From the NCBI RefSeq assembly GCF_020907985.1, contig NZ_JAJJPA010000016.1, positions 1-64,000 on the forward strand: a stretch of DNA of 64,000 nt. Reading direction: 5' to 3'. Origin of the DNA: Kitasatospora humi (GTDB taxonomy: Bacteria; Actinomycetota; Actinomycetes; Streptomycetales; Streptomycetaceae). Position 1 is the first letter of the stretch; the number at the start of each line of letters is the position of its first letter. Below are positions 25,103 through 32,475 of this stretch, piece by piece. The notes below the pieces were generated by a model. The model did not search any database. It was not told the origin of the DNA and saw only the letters and a list, made by a program, of their open reading frames with translations. Made by a program: the position numbers and the translations under genes.

Positions 25103-25798
25103 GTGTTCGGAGTGCACCACCTGGCCACGTACGTGCTGGGCGCCCTTGTGATCATCCTGCTGCCCGGCCCGAACTCGCTCTACGTGCTCTCGGTGGCTGC
25201 CCGCAAGGGCGTGCGGACCGGGTTCCGGGCGGCGGCGGGAGTGTTCACCGGCGACCTCACGCTGATCACGCTCACCTCGCTGGGAGCCGCCTCGCTGCTG
25301 CGGACCGATCCGGCGGTGTTCGCGGTGGTGAAGTTCGGCGGTGCGGGCTACCTGCTGTGGATGGGCGTGGGCATGCTGCGCTCGGCGCGCGGGCTGTGGC
25401 GCCAGCGGGCCGGGGGTGTGGCCGCGGCCGCCCCCGCGGCGGCGGCCCCCGCGGCGGAGGCGGCCGCGGCGGCCACCGCCGAGCCCGTCTCCGGTGAGCG
25501 TCCGTTCCGGCGGGCGCTGGTGATCAGCCTGCTCAACCCCAAGGCGATCCTCTTCCTGCTGTCGTTCTTCACCCAGTTCGTCGACCCCTCCTACGGTCTG
25601 CCGGCGCTCTCCTTCACGCTGCTGGGCGCCGTCCTGGAGACCTTCAGCGTGCTCTACCTGACCACGCTGATACTGGTGGGCACCTCGCTGGCAGCGGCGT
25701 TCCACCGCCGCAAGCGGCTCTCGGCGACCATGACGAGCAGCGTCGCGGTGCTGTTCGCCGGCTTCGCGGCCAAGTTGGCGCTCTCGTCGGCCGCTTGA
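25103..25798 (+). CDS. LysE-family exporter, LeuE type
   Basis: A 231-residue inner-membrane amino acid exporter with about six hydrophobic segments. The opening (TYVLGALVIILLPGPNSLYVLSVAARKG) and the NPKAILFLLSFFTQFVD motif match E. coli LeuE closely. An extra Ala/Pro-rich stretch of about 25 residues (around 110-135) enlarges the loop after the third segment. GTG 25103 has AGGAAG 12 nt upstream, a long spacing. The substrate is probably leucine or related amino acids by family; this is not provable here. Confidence 0.82.
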   Translation: MFGVHHLATYVLGALVIILLPGPNSLYVLSVAARKGVRTGFRAAAGVFTGDLTLITLTSLGAASLLRTDPAVFAVVKFGGAGYLLWMGVGMLRSARGLWRQRAGGVAAAAPAAAAPAAEAAAAATAEPVSGERPFRRALVISLLNPKAILFLLSFFTQFVDPSYGLPALSFTLLGAVLETFSVLYLTTLILVGTSLAAAFHRRKRLSATMTSSVAVLFAGFAAKLALSSAA

Positions 25799-25862
25799 GC
25801 CGCCCAGCCGGGCCTGCCGCCTGCCGCCCCGCGTCGTCCCCCGTCGGCCGCCCAGCCGGGCC
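25799..25862. repeat. 16-bp direct repeat upstream of the PadR gene
   Basis: GCCGCCCAGCCGGGCC occurs at 25799-25814 and 25847-25862, flanking a C-rich spacer between the exporter and PadR genes. Confidence 0.5.
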
Positions 25863-25878
25863 CTCCAACGGCCGTCAT

Positions 25879-25884
25879 TAGAAT
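25879..25884 (+). promoter_or_regulatory. Leaderless-type -10 of the PadR gene
   Basis: TAGAAT, 6 nt, then ATG 25891; no ribosome-binding site. Confidence 0.65.
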
Positions 25885-25890
25885 CGGCCC

Positions 25891-26454
25891 ATGTCGCTGC
25901 CGCACGCCATCCTCACCGCCCTGCTGGAGAAGCCGTCCTCGGGGCTGGAGTTGACGCGGCGGTTCGACAAGTCGATCGGGTTCTTCTGGTCGGCCACCCA
26001 CCAGCAGATCTACCGCGAACTCGGACGGCTGGAGCAGTCCGGCCTGATCCGCTCGCTGCCGCAGCCGCCGAGCCGGGGGCAGCGCAAGGAGTACGAGGTG
26101 CTGCCGGCCGGGCGCGCGGCCCTGGTCGAATGGGTCGCGCAGCCGCAGGACCCGAAGCCGATCCGGGAGCCGCTGCTGCTGCGGCTGCGGGCGGCGGCCA
26201 CGGTCGGCGGGCGCGGGCTCGCCGAGGAGCTGGAACGACACCTGGCACTGCACGAGCGCCAGCTGGCCGAGTACCTGGAGATCGAGCAGGACGACTTTCC
26301 CGTCGAGCGCGTCGACGAGGAGAACCGCCTGCAGCACCGGGTGCTCAGCGCGGGCATCGGTCTGGAGCGGTTCTGGGTGGCGTGGCTGCGGGAGACCCTG
26401 AGCGTCCTGCGGGAAGAAGGGCCAGGGGCTCTGCGGGCGGACGGGCGGGGGTGA
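25891..26454 (+). CDS. PadR-family transcriptional regulator
   Basis: A 187-residue PadR regulator. The winged helix is residues 1-80 (HAILTALLEKPSSGLELTRRFDKSIGFFW...HQQIYRELGRLEQSGLI) and the C-terminal Vir-type helical dimerisation domain follows (LRLRAAATVG...LAEYLEIEQDDF). Its target is unknown; the LeuE-type gene upstream on the same strand is a candidate. The gene appears leaderless. Confidence 0.87.
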   Translation: MSLPHAILTALLEKPSSGLELTRRFDKSIGFFWSATHQQIYRELGRLEQSGLIRSLPQPPSRGQRKEYEVLPAGRAALVEWVAQPQDPKPIREPLLLRLRAAATVGGRGLAEELERHLALHERQLAEYLEIEQDDFPVERVDEENRLQHRVLSAGIGLERFWVAWLRETLSVLREEGPGALRADGRG

Positions 26455-26460
26455 CTCGGG

Positions 26461-26567
26461 CCGCAGCCGCCCGGCCCGGACCCGCAGGCCACCGCTCGGC
26501 GGGACCCGCAGCCGCCCGGCCCGAACCCGCAGGCTACCGCTCGGCCGGACCCGCAGGCCACCGCCCG
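26461..26567. repeat. 45-bp tandem repeat, 2.4 copies
   Basis: Copies begin at 26461 and 26506 with 42 of 45 positions identical, and a partial third begins at 26551. It is located directly after the PadR stop codon and is not multiple-of-three constrained by any gene. Confidence 0.65.
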
Positions 26568-26801
26568 TTCAGGCAACGCGGGGCAACTCCCCGGTAACTC
26601 CGAGGCAGAGCTACGAATTGTGAGCAAACGTCTGGAAAATTGGGGGGTATTGGTCACGGCCCGTCGCCGCTATGCTCGGCTCCTGCCAAGCGAGGCACAC
26701 CCCATCCACAGCCGGTCCTCCGGTGGCTGACGCCTGCGCGCGCACCTGTGCGCGGCCTGACGGGGTGGTTGCTCGCGAACCTTTCCAATGCAGGGGGGTA
26801 C

Positions 26802-28757
26802 ATGACCATCAATCGTGCCCAGTGGCGTGTTGCGACGAGCGTTGCGGCGATCCTGCCGCTGGTCGCCGGCGCGCTCGTGATCGGCATGCCGTCCGCACAG
26901 GCGGACTCCGCGCCGCACGGCCGGGCCGCACTGAACAACACCAAGCCGGCCTGGGCGACCAGCACCGCCGACAAGGGCGCCACCGCGGACTCCACGCAGG
27001 TGACCGCCCGGGTCTACCTGGCCGGCCGGGACGCGAAGGGCCTGACCGCCTACGCGCAGGCCGTCTCGGACCCGCACTCGCCGCTCTACGGCAAGTACCT
27101 GACGCCCGAGCAGGCGCAGGCGCGGTTCGGCGCCACCCAGGCGCAGATCGACGCCGTCACCAACTGGCTGAAGTCGTCGGGCCTGACGGTCACCGACACC
27201 AACCAGCACTTCATCTCGGTCACCGGTGACGCCGCCGCCGTGCAGAAGGCGTTCGCCACGCCGCTGCACGAGTACAGCAAAGACGGCAAGACCTACCACG
27301 CGCCCCAGAACGTCGCCTCCGCTCCGGCCGCGCTGGCCGACGCGGTGCTGACGGTGACCGGCCTGGACAACGCGCCGCACCAGTCCACCCCGCAGGACAC
27401 GCTGCCCGGCCCGACCGCCGGATTCCGCAACGCCGGCCCGTTCTCCACCTACTACGGTCAGAACGTCGCCACCACGCTGCCGGACGCCTACGGCAGCAAG
27501 GTGCCCTACGCCATCCACGGCTACACCGGCGAGCAGCTGCGGGCCGCGTACGGCGCCGGCCAGTACACCGGCAAGCACGTGACCGTCGCGATCACCGACG
27601 CCTACGCCTCGCCGACCATGGCGGCCGACGCGGCCAAGTACGCGCAGCGCAACGGTGACGCGCCCTACCGCAAGGGCCAGTACAGCGAGGTGCTGCCGTC
27701 CGCCTGGACCAGCACCGACTCGTGCGGCGCGTCCGGCTGGTACGGCGAGGAGTCGCTGGACGTCGAGGCCGTGCACGCGGTCGCCCCGGAGGCGGACATC
27801 AAGTTCGTCGCCGCGGCCTCCTGCAACGACCCCGACCTGCTCGACGCCCTCAACAAGGTCGTCGACAAGCACCTGGCCGACATCGTCTCCAACTCGTGGG
27901 GCGACGTGGAGGCCAACGAGACGCCGGACCTGGCGGCCGCCTACGACCAGACCTTCAAGCTCGGCGCGGTCGAGGGCATCGGCTTCTACTTCTCCTCCGG
28001 TGACAACGGCGACGAGCTGGACAACACCGGCAAGAAGCAGGTCGACAGCCCGGTCAACTCGGCGTGGGTGACCGCGGTCGGCGGCACCTCGCTGGCCGTC
28101 GGCAAGAACGACAACTACAAGTTCGAGACCGGCTGGGGCACCGGCAAGGCGCTGCTCTCGGACGACGGCAAGAGCTGGGGCACCCTGCCCGGCGCGTTCA
28201 CCGGCGGTGCCGGCGGCGGCACCAGCTCGCTGACCCCGCAGCCGGCCTACCAGGCCGGCGTCGTGCCGGACGCGCTGGCCAAGGCCAACGGCAGCACCCC
28301 GATGCGCACCGTGCCGGACATCGCGGCCGTCGCCGACCCCAACACCGGCTTCCTGGTGGGCCAGACCCAGTCGTGGCCCGACGGCACCGTCTCCTACGAC
28401 GAGTACCGGATCGGCGGCACCTCGCTCGCCGCGCCGGTGATCTCGGCCATCCAGGCGCTGGCGCAGCAGGCGCAGCACTTCCCGATCGGCTTCGCCAACC
28501 CGGCGATATACGCCCGCTACGGCTCCCCGCTGTTCCACGATGTGACCGACCACCCGCTGGGTGCCGGCCGTGACATCGCGGAGGCCCGGGTGGACTTCGC
28601 CAACGGTGTCGACGCCTCCGGCGGTCTGAAGACCTCGGTGCGCACCCTCGGCAAGGACTCCTCGCTGCAGGCGACCGAGGGCTACGACGACGTGACCGGC
28701 GTGGGTTCGCCCGCCCCCGGCTACGTCGCCTCGTACGGCCCGTGGTTCAAGCACTGA
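26802..28757 (+). CDS. Secreted S53 sedolisin/kumamolisin-type serine-carboxyl peptidase
   Basis: A 651-residue preproenzyme. It has a signal peptide (residues 1-35), a pro-kumamolisin domain (about 50-200: VYLAGRDAKGLTAYAQAVSDPHSP, YGKYLTPEQAQARFG), then the subtilisin-like catalytic domain. Catalytic residues are visible: Glu316 and Asp320 in YGEESLDVEAVHAVAP, oxyanion Asp401 in SSGDNGDE, Ser541 in GGTSLAAP, with a C-terminal calcium-site motif DDVTGVGSP. Family members are secreted and work at acidic pH. ATG 26802 has AGGGGGG 5 nt upstream. A 19-bp hairpin ends the gene. Confidence 0.93.
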   Translation: MTINRAQWRVATSVAAILPLVAGALVIGMPSAQADSAPHGRAALNNTKPAWATSTADKGATADSTQVTARVYLAGRDAKGLTAYAQAVSDPHSPLYGKYLTPEQAQARFGATQAQIDAVTNWLKSSGLTVTDTNQHFISVTGDAAAVQKAFATPLHEYSKDGKTYHAPQNVASAPAALADAVLTVTGLDNAPHQSTPQDTLPGPTAGFRNAGPFSTYYGQNVATTLPDAYGSKVPYAIHGYTGEQLRAAYGAGQYTGKHVTVAITDAYASPTMAADAAKYAQRNGDAPYRKGQYSEVLPSAWTSTDSCGASGWYGEESLDVEAVHAVAPEADIKFVAAASCNDPDLLDALNKVVDKHLADIVSNSWGDVEANETPDLAAAYDQTFKLGAVEGIGFYFSSGDNGDELDNTGKKQVDSPVNSAWVTAVGGTSLAVGKNDNYKFETGWGTGKALLSDDGKSWGTLPGAFTGGAGGGTSSLTPQPAYQAGVVPDALAKANGSTPMRTVPDIAAVADPNTGFLVGQTQSWPDGTVSYDEYRIGGTSLAAPVISAIQALAQQAQHFPIGFANPAIYARYGSPLFHDVTDHPLGAGRDIAEARVDFANGVDASGGLKTSVRTLGKDSSLQATEGYDDVTGVGSPAPGYVASYGPWFKH

Positions 28758-28771
28758 CCGTCGCACTCCGA

Positions 28772-28814
28772 GCGGAGCGGCCCCTGGACCCTCGCGGTCC
28801 AGGGGCCGCTCCGC
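28772..28814. terminator. Strong terminator after the sedolisin gene
   Basis: A perfect 19-bp stem (28772-28790 with 28796-28814) and a 5-nt loop, 14 nt past the stop. Confidence 0.85.
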
Positions 28815-28918
28815 GCTCAGGAGCCGATGTGGGGTCAGAACCGCCGGAAGCCTTGCCCGGTGGCCCCCGGGGCTCGATCGTTGGAGCTGAACCAGTTCTG
28901 CGAAGGGGGACGCGGACC

Positions 28919-29293
28919 ATGGGACGGGGGAGTGCCGCGCGCTCGCGGCGCGGTGACTTGCTGCGCGCCGCGCTCTGGGGCGGCAGCGCGCTGGCGATCG
29001 ACGGGATGCTGTTGTGGGCGACGTGGCTGCCCGGTCTGCGGGTGGGTGCGGTGGACGGCCCGCTGGCCGGGCTGGAGGTCCATTCGTCGGTTAACCGGAC
29101 GGCGCTGCTGCTCCTGCTGGTGGGGGCCGGCGCCGGGATCGGGGCGCTGGCGGCCGGCTACTGCCCCTCCGGAGCCCGGCGGCTGCGCTGCGCGGCGGAG
29201 GGCGCGCTGCTGGTGCACCTGGCGATCCCGGTCTTCCTGCTGGTCCGCTGGATGATCTACCCGCCGGCCCTCGCTCCCTTCGACCACCTCTAG
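28919..29293 (+). CDS. Small membrane protein of unknown function
   Basis: A 124-residue protein with a basic N-terminus (RGSAARSRRGDLLRAA) and about three hydrophobic segments: LWGGSALAIDGMLLWATWL, TALLLLLVGAGAGIGALAAG, and GALLVHLAIPVFLLVRWMI. No family is recognised. A GGGGGA site precedes ATG 28919. It is flanked by a terminator on the left and a tandem 16-bp duplication covering its stop codon. Confidence 0.65.
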   Translation: MGRGSAARSRRGDLLRAALWGGSALAIDGMLLWATWLPGLRVGAVDGPLAGLEVHSSVNRTALLLLLVGAGAGIGALAAGYCPSGARRLRCAAEGALLVHLAIPVFLLVRWMIYPPALAPFDHL

Positions 29294-29310
29294 CTTCGAC
29301 CACCTCTAGC
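29279..29310. repeat. Exact 16-bp tandem duplication at a stop codon
   Basis: TTCGACCACCTCTAGC occurs twice back to back. The first copy encodes the last residues and TAG stop of the membrane protein; the second lies in the 3' untranslated region. Confidence 0.8.
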
Positions 29311-29382
29311 CGCAACGCCGTTCCTGTCGTTCGGACAGCAGCCGGCGAGCAGGGGAGGACCGACGGTCCGACCGGATCCGCG

Positions 29383-29388
29383 TACAAT
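29383..29388 (+). promoter_or_regulatory. -10 element of the lipoprotein gene
   Basis: TACAAT, close to consensus, lies 33 nt upstream of ATG 29422. No convincing -35 is present. Confidence 0.5.
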
Positions 29389-29421
29389 CACGAGGCGTCG
29401 CCGATGAATTGAGGCTGAACC

Positions 29422-30003
29422 ATGTCCCGTGCCCGTCTGTCGAGGCGCACGACCGCTGCCGGCTTGGCCGTGGCGTCCGTTCTGGTGTCCGCGGCATGCG
29501 CCGCGCGGGCCGGCACCGCGCCGGCCGCCGCGCCCGCGAGGACGAGCCCCACGGCGTCCCCCGCTCCGGCGAGCTCCGGCCCGGCGGGCCAGCAGCAGTT
29601 GGACGCGGCTGCGGACTCGGTGTCCGGTCTCGCCCGCTCCTACCAGAACGCCTTCACCGGTCTGACCGTCGATGTCCCGAAGGGTCGCCTCAGTGTCTAC
29701 CGGAAGCCGGGCACGGACTTCGACAGCGCCCTCGCGCACCTCGCCCTGGGAGTGCCCGTCGACCTGGTGGACGCGCCGCGCTCGATCAGCGACCTGGCCG
29801 CCACGCGCTCGCAGGTGGAACCACTCATCGGGCACACGGCCGGATACAGCATCGTGACCGTGGGCAGTGGCTCCGTGGTGAGTTTCACCCAAGGTGTGGT
29901 GGAAGTCGGGGTCACCGGGGACCTGAACCGGGCGAAGCAAGACCTGGGTGTCCGTTTCGGGAACCTGGTCACGGTTTCGGCCACCGAACAGCCGGTGGGG
30001 TGA
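29422..30003 (+). CDS. Lipoprotein resembling the propeptide of the downstream protease
   Basis: A 193-residue predicted lipoprotein: a twin-Arg-containing n-region, hydrophobic core, lipobox-like VSAAC with Cys26, then a Pro/Ala/Thr/Ser linker to about residue 58. The folded part (60-193) parallels the propeptide of the next protein. VDVPKGRLSVYRKPG...LAHLALGVPVDLVDAPRSISDLAATR matches VEVNAAQKRIVLHWKG...LANLPQGVSVQIVPAKYSKAELHAAR in pattern, and the later VVEVGVTGD...VTVSATEQP half also aligns. It carries no catalytic domain. It may act in trans on the protease 185 bp downstream as an inhibitor or folding helper; this is an inference. Confidence 0.75.
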   Translation: MSRARLSRRTTAAGLAVASVLVSAACAARAGTAPAAAPARTSPTASPAPASSGPAGQQQLDAAADSVSGLARSYQNAFTGLTVDVPKGRLSVYRKPGTDFDSALAHLALGVPVDLVDAPRSISDLAATRSQVEPLIGHTAGYSIVTVGSGSVVSFTQGVVEVGVTGDLNRAKQDLGVRFGNLVTVSATEQPVG

Positions 30004-30099
30004 CGGTCCCGGCCGGGCCGGCGCCGACCGCCGGTTTCACAGTTCTTCACCAGCTCGACCATTCGGCCTCCGAATGCTTGAAAGGTGCAGGAACGCCCC

Positions 30100-30128
30100 T
30101 TGTGCCGCTCGAGTCCGCTCGATAAGGT
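30100..30128 (+). promoter_or_regulatory. Promoter of the chymotrypsin-fold protease gene
   Basis: -35 TTGTGC (30100-30105), 17-bp spacer, -10 TAAGGT (30123-30128). This separate promoter allows the protease to be expressed independently of the lipoprotein. Confidence 0.6.
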
Positions 30129-30171
30129 GCGAGGTCTGTCTAATTCCTTCATGGATCCAACCAGTGAACAT

Positions 30172-30186
30172 TTCCCCCGGGGGGAA
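30172..30186. promoter_or_regulatory. Palindrome containing the ribosome-binding site
   Basis: TTCCCCC abuts GGGGGGAA (one extra G), so the Shine-Dalgarno sequence of the protease gene is half of a near-perfect palindrome, 2 nt before GTG 30189. It could be a protein-binding site or limit translation. Confidence 0.45.
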
Positions 30187-30188
30187 CA

Positions 30189-31610
30189 GTGAATCGTAGG
30201 GCTGCGGGCTCCGGAATGAGGCGGCTCCTTGTCGCCGGTCTAGTGGTCGCCGCTGCTGTGGCGCCGACTGCCGCCGCGGCAGTGCCATCCAAGCCCAGTG
30301 CGGGAGCCGCGGCGGTGACCCCGAACGCCGTCGGTGTGTCTGCCCGAGAAATGAGCTTGCAAGACATCAAGCTGATGAACGACCAGGCGGTGCTGGACAA
30401 GGTCGTCGACCAAATCACCGGCGGCCGTTCCGAGTCTGACCGGGCGCAAATTCCCGGCTTTTCCGAGGTCGAAGTCAACGCCGCTCAGAAGCGGATCGTC
30501 CTGCACTGGAAGGGTGACGTTCCCGGCTCGGTCAAAAAGGTTCTGGCGAACCTGCCGCAGGGTGTCTCCGTGCAGATCGTTCCGGCCAAGTACTCGAAGG
30601 CGGAACTCCACGCGGCCAGGGACAAGCTCCTGGCCGCCAACACGTCCGGCGGCGGCAAGCAAAGGGCCCTGGCCTCGAACGTGACCTCGACCGCCACGCG
30701 CATCACCAGCATCGCCCCGGCCGTCGACGGCAGCGGCCTGGACGTCACCTATGACGAGGACCGCGGCACGGGCCAGCGCGACACCCGTGACCCCCTCGTC
30801 CCCACCGTGCGGCAGAACAAGACGCGCGAGGTCAAGTCGATCGCGGACGCCGTTGCCGGCGTGGACACCCATGTCAGCTACCAGCCGCTGAGCGTCGACG
30901 CGCAGAAGACCCGCCAGTACGACACCCCGTCCTGGTACGGGGGCGCCGGTCTGCGGACGCCGCACACCGGCCAGTACTACGGAATCTGCTCCACGGGATT
31001 CGGGGTGACCCGCCAGGACGGGAAGAAGCTCATCACGACCGCGTACCACTGCGGCCAGGGCACCTTCACCACCTTCGGCGGCAACCTGTTCGTCGGCAGC
31101 ACGTCGACCCAGAACGAATCGAGCACGGACGACATATCGGGCCTCGACCCGGGCTCCAACAGCTCCGGCAACCGCATCTACGACGGGAGCGGGCCGGACG
31201 ATCCGAGCGGTTTCGCGAAGGTCGTCTCCGGCTGGGGCAACAACAACGTCGGCGACCAGGTCTGCACCTCCGGGGCCAACTCCGGCATTCACTGCGGAAT
31301 CTACATACAGCAGACGGACATCGGCGTCACCGGCGAGAACGGCATTTACCGGCCGGACGTGGACTTCGCGGTCTCGAACAGCGTGGCAGTCGCGAACGGT
31401 GACAGCGGAGGCCCGGTCTTCACCGGTGCCAACGGCTGGACCACCGACCAGGCGCGCGGGGAAATCACCGCCCTGGACTACACGACGGACTGTGCCGGAA
31501 CCGTCACCGCCGATGCCTGGGAGCGGCCGGCGTGGTGCCTCCGGGGCGTCTACTACGTGCCGATCGGCAAGATCCTGAGTGACATGAAGTGGACCCTGAA
31601 CACCGGGTGA
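30189..31610 (+). CDS. Secreted chymotrypsin-fold (S1-like) serine protease with long propeptide
   Basis: A 473-residue preproprotease. It has a signal peptide (residues 1-31), a propeptide (about 50-240) with two similar halves, then a trypsin-like domain. Catalytic His287 is in TTAYHCGQ and Ser406 in NGDSGGPVF; the Asp may be in STDDISG or PDVDFAV and is not settled. Cysteines flank the active site (ICSTGF, YHCG, VCTSG, HCGI, DCAG, WCLRG). GTG 30189 follows GGGGGGAA. The lipoprotein immediately upstream resembles the propeptide, which points to a regulatory partnership. A 24-bp terminator follows. Confidence 0.88.
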   Translation: MNRRAAGSGMRRLLVAGLVVAAAVAPTAAAAVPSKPSAGAAAVTPNAVGVSAREMSLQDIKLMNDQAVLDKVVDQITGGRSESDRAQIPGFSEVEVNAAQKRIVLHWKGDVPGSVKKVLANLPQGVSVQIVPAKYSKAELHAARDKLLAANTSGGGKQRALASNVTSTATRITSIAPAVDGSGLDVTYDEDRGTGQRDTRDPLVPTVRQNKTREVKSIADAVAGVDTHVSYQPLSVDAQKTRQYDTPSWYGGAGLRTPHTGQYYGICSTGFGVTRQDGKKLITTAYHCGQGTFTTFGGNLFVGSTSTQNESSTDDISGLDPGSNSSGNRIYDGSGPDDPSGFAKVVSGWGNNNVGDQVCTSGANSGIHCGIYIQQTDIGVTGENGIYRPDVDFAVSNSVAVANGDSGGPVFTGANGWTTDQARGEITALDYTTDCAGTVTADAWERPAWCLRGVYYVPIGKILSDMKWTLNTG

Positions 31611-31712
31611 TGTCGCGAGCAGGACTGAACCAAGCCCTGATGACCGTGCGCAGGCTCAGGTCGGGACCGGCCGGCAGCTGACGGCCGACCACCGCCCCGA
31701 TGACCGGCGCCG

Positions 31713-31764
31713 AGAGAGGCAGTGCCGTTCACCTCGAGCACGAGGTGAACGGCACTGCCTCTCT
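31713..31764. terminator. Very strong terminator after the protease gene
   Basis: A perfect 24-bp stem (31713-31736 with 31741-31764) and 4-nt loop AGCA, the longest perfect hairpin in the window. Confidence 0.9.
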
Positions 31765-31888
31765 TGCTGAGCGGCCTTCAGGCGCTGCTCCGAACGGCAT
31801 CGTCACCTCACTCGGACGGCTGCGCTGACGCGCCGTCCGGTGGTCGGCGCTGAAGGCTGGAGGGGTCGCGACACCGAGGAGGCTGCAG

Positions 31889-32281
31889 ATGCTCAAGGGC
31901 TTCAAGAAGTTCATCATGCGCGGGAACGTGGTCGACCTGGCGGTCGCCTTCGTGATGGGCGCAGCCTTCGTGGCCGTGGTGAACAGCCTGGTCAACGATC
32001 TGCTGACGCCGCTGATCGCCGCCATCTTCGGCAAGCAGGACTTCTCCGCGCTCACCTTCACGCTCCACCACAGCGTCTTCCGCTACGGCGCGTTCATCAA
32101 CGCGCTGATCTCGTTCATCCTGATCGCCGCCGCACTCTACTTCTTCGTGGTCGCACCGATGAACGCGTACAACGACCACAAACGCCGCAAGGCGGGGTTG
32201 CCGCCGGCCGAGGATCCACTGACCGAGGTCGAACTGCTCACCCAGATGCGCGACTTGCTGCGCACCCCGCCGCGCGTCTGA
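31889..32281 (+). CDS. mscL: Large-conductance mechanosensitive channel MscL
   Basis: A 130-residue channel subunit that forms a homopentamer in the membrane and opens under osmotic downshock. The N-terminal helix plus first segment (FKKFIMRGNVVDLAVAFVMGAAFVAVVNSLVNDLLTPL pattern) and the second segment (FINALISFILIAAALYFFVVAPM) are typical, with a short cytoplasmic helix (LLTQMRDLLRT) at the end. Length matches actinobacterial MscL. ATG 31889 has GAGG upstream. It stands alone. Confidence 0.95.
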   Translation: MLKGFKKFIMRGNVVDLAVAFVMGAAFVAVVNSLVNDLLTPLIAAIFGKQDFSALTFTLHHSVFRYGAFINALISFILIAAALYFFVVAPMNAYNDHKRRKAGLPPAEDPLTEVELLTQMRDLLRTPPRV

Positions 32282-32345
32282 TCCGCCTCCGCTTCCGTCC
32301 GCGTCTGATCCGCGTCCGTCCGCGTCGGGTCCGCGTCCGATCCGC
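32277..32345. repeat. Degenerate GTCCGCGTC repeats after mscL
   Basis: A run of imperfect short repeats (GTCTGATCCGCGTCC-like units) follows the mscL stop and fills the space before the kinase promoter. Confidence 0.45.
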
Positions 32346-32413
32346 CGGTGTCCACGCCGGGCCCGCCCGGCCACGGGTGGGCCCTCGCCACGTCCGGGGC
32401 TGGGCCGGGCATC

Positions 32414-32456
32414 TAGGATGCGCAATTGCTTGCGGAAGGTTTCCGCAAGCAATTGC
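32414..32456. promoter_or_regulatory. pfkB promoter with 35-bp operator palindrome
   Basis: A -10 TAGGAT (32414-32419) is followed at once by 16-bp arms, GCAATTGCTTGCGGAA (32422-32437) and its exact complement (32441-32456), around a 3-bp centre. The palindrome covers the expected transcription start, the position of a repressor site. The right arm ends in AGCAATTGCT, also found upstream of the sugar ABC operon. Confidence 0.75.
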
Positions 32457-32475
32457 TTCATCTGGAGGCGCCCTG

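Noticed and set aside
26670..28766. Very long antisense open frame (about 700 codons) opposite the sedolisin gene
   Set aside because: Long antisense frames are expected from GC3 bias in this DNA; the translation has no family motifs and the plus strand encodes a complete S53 peptidase with all catalytic residues.
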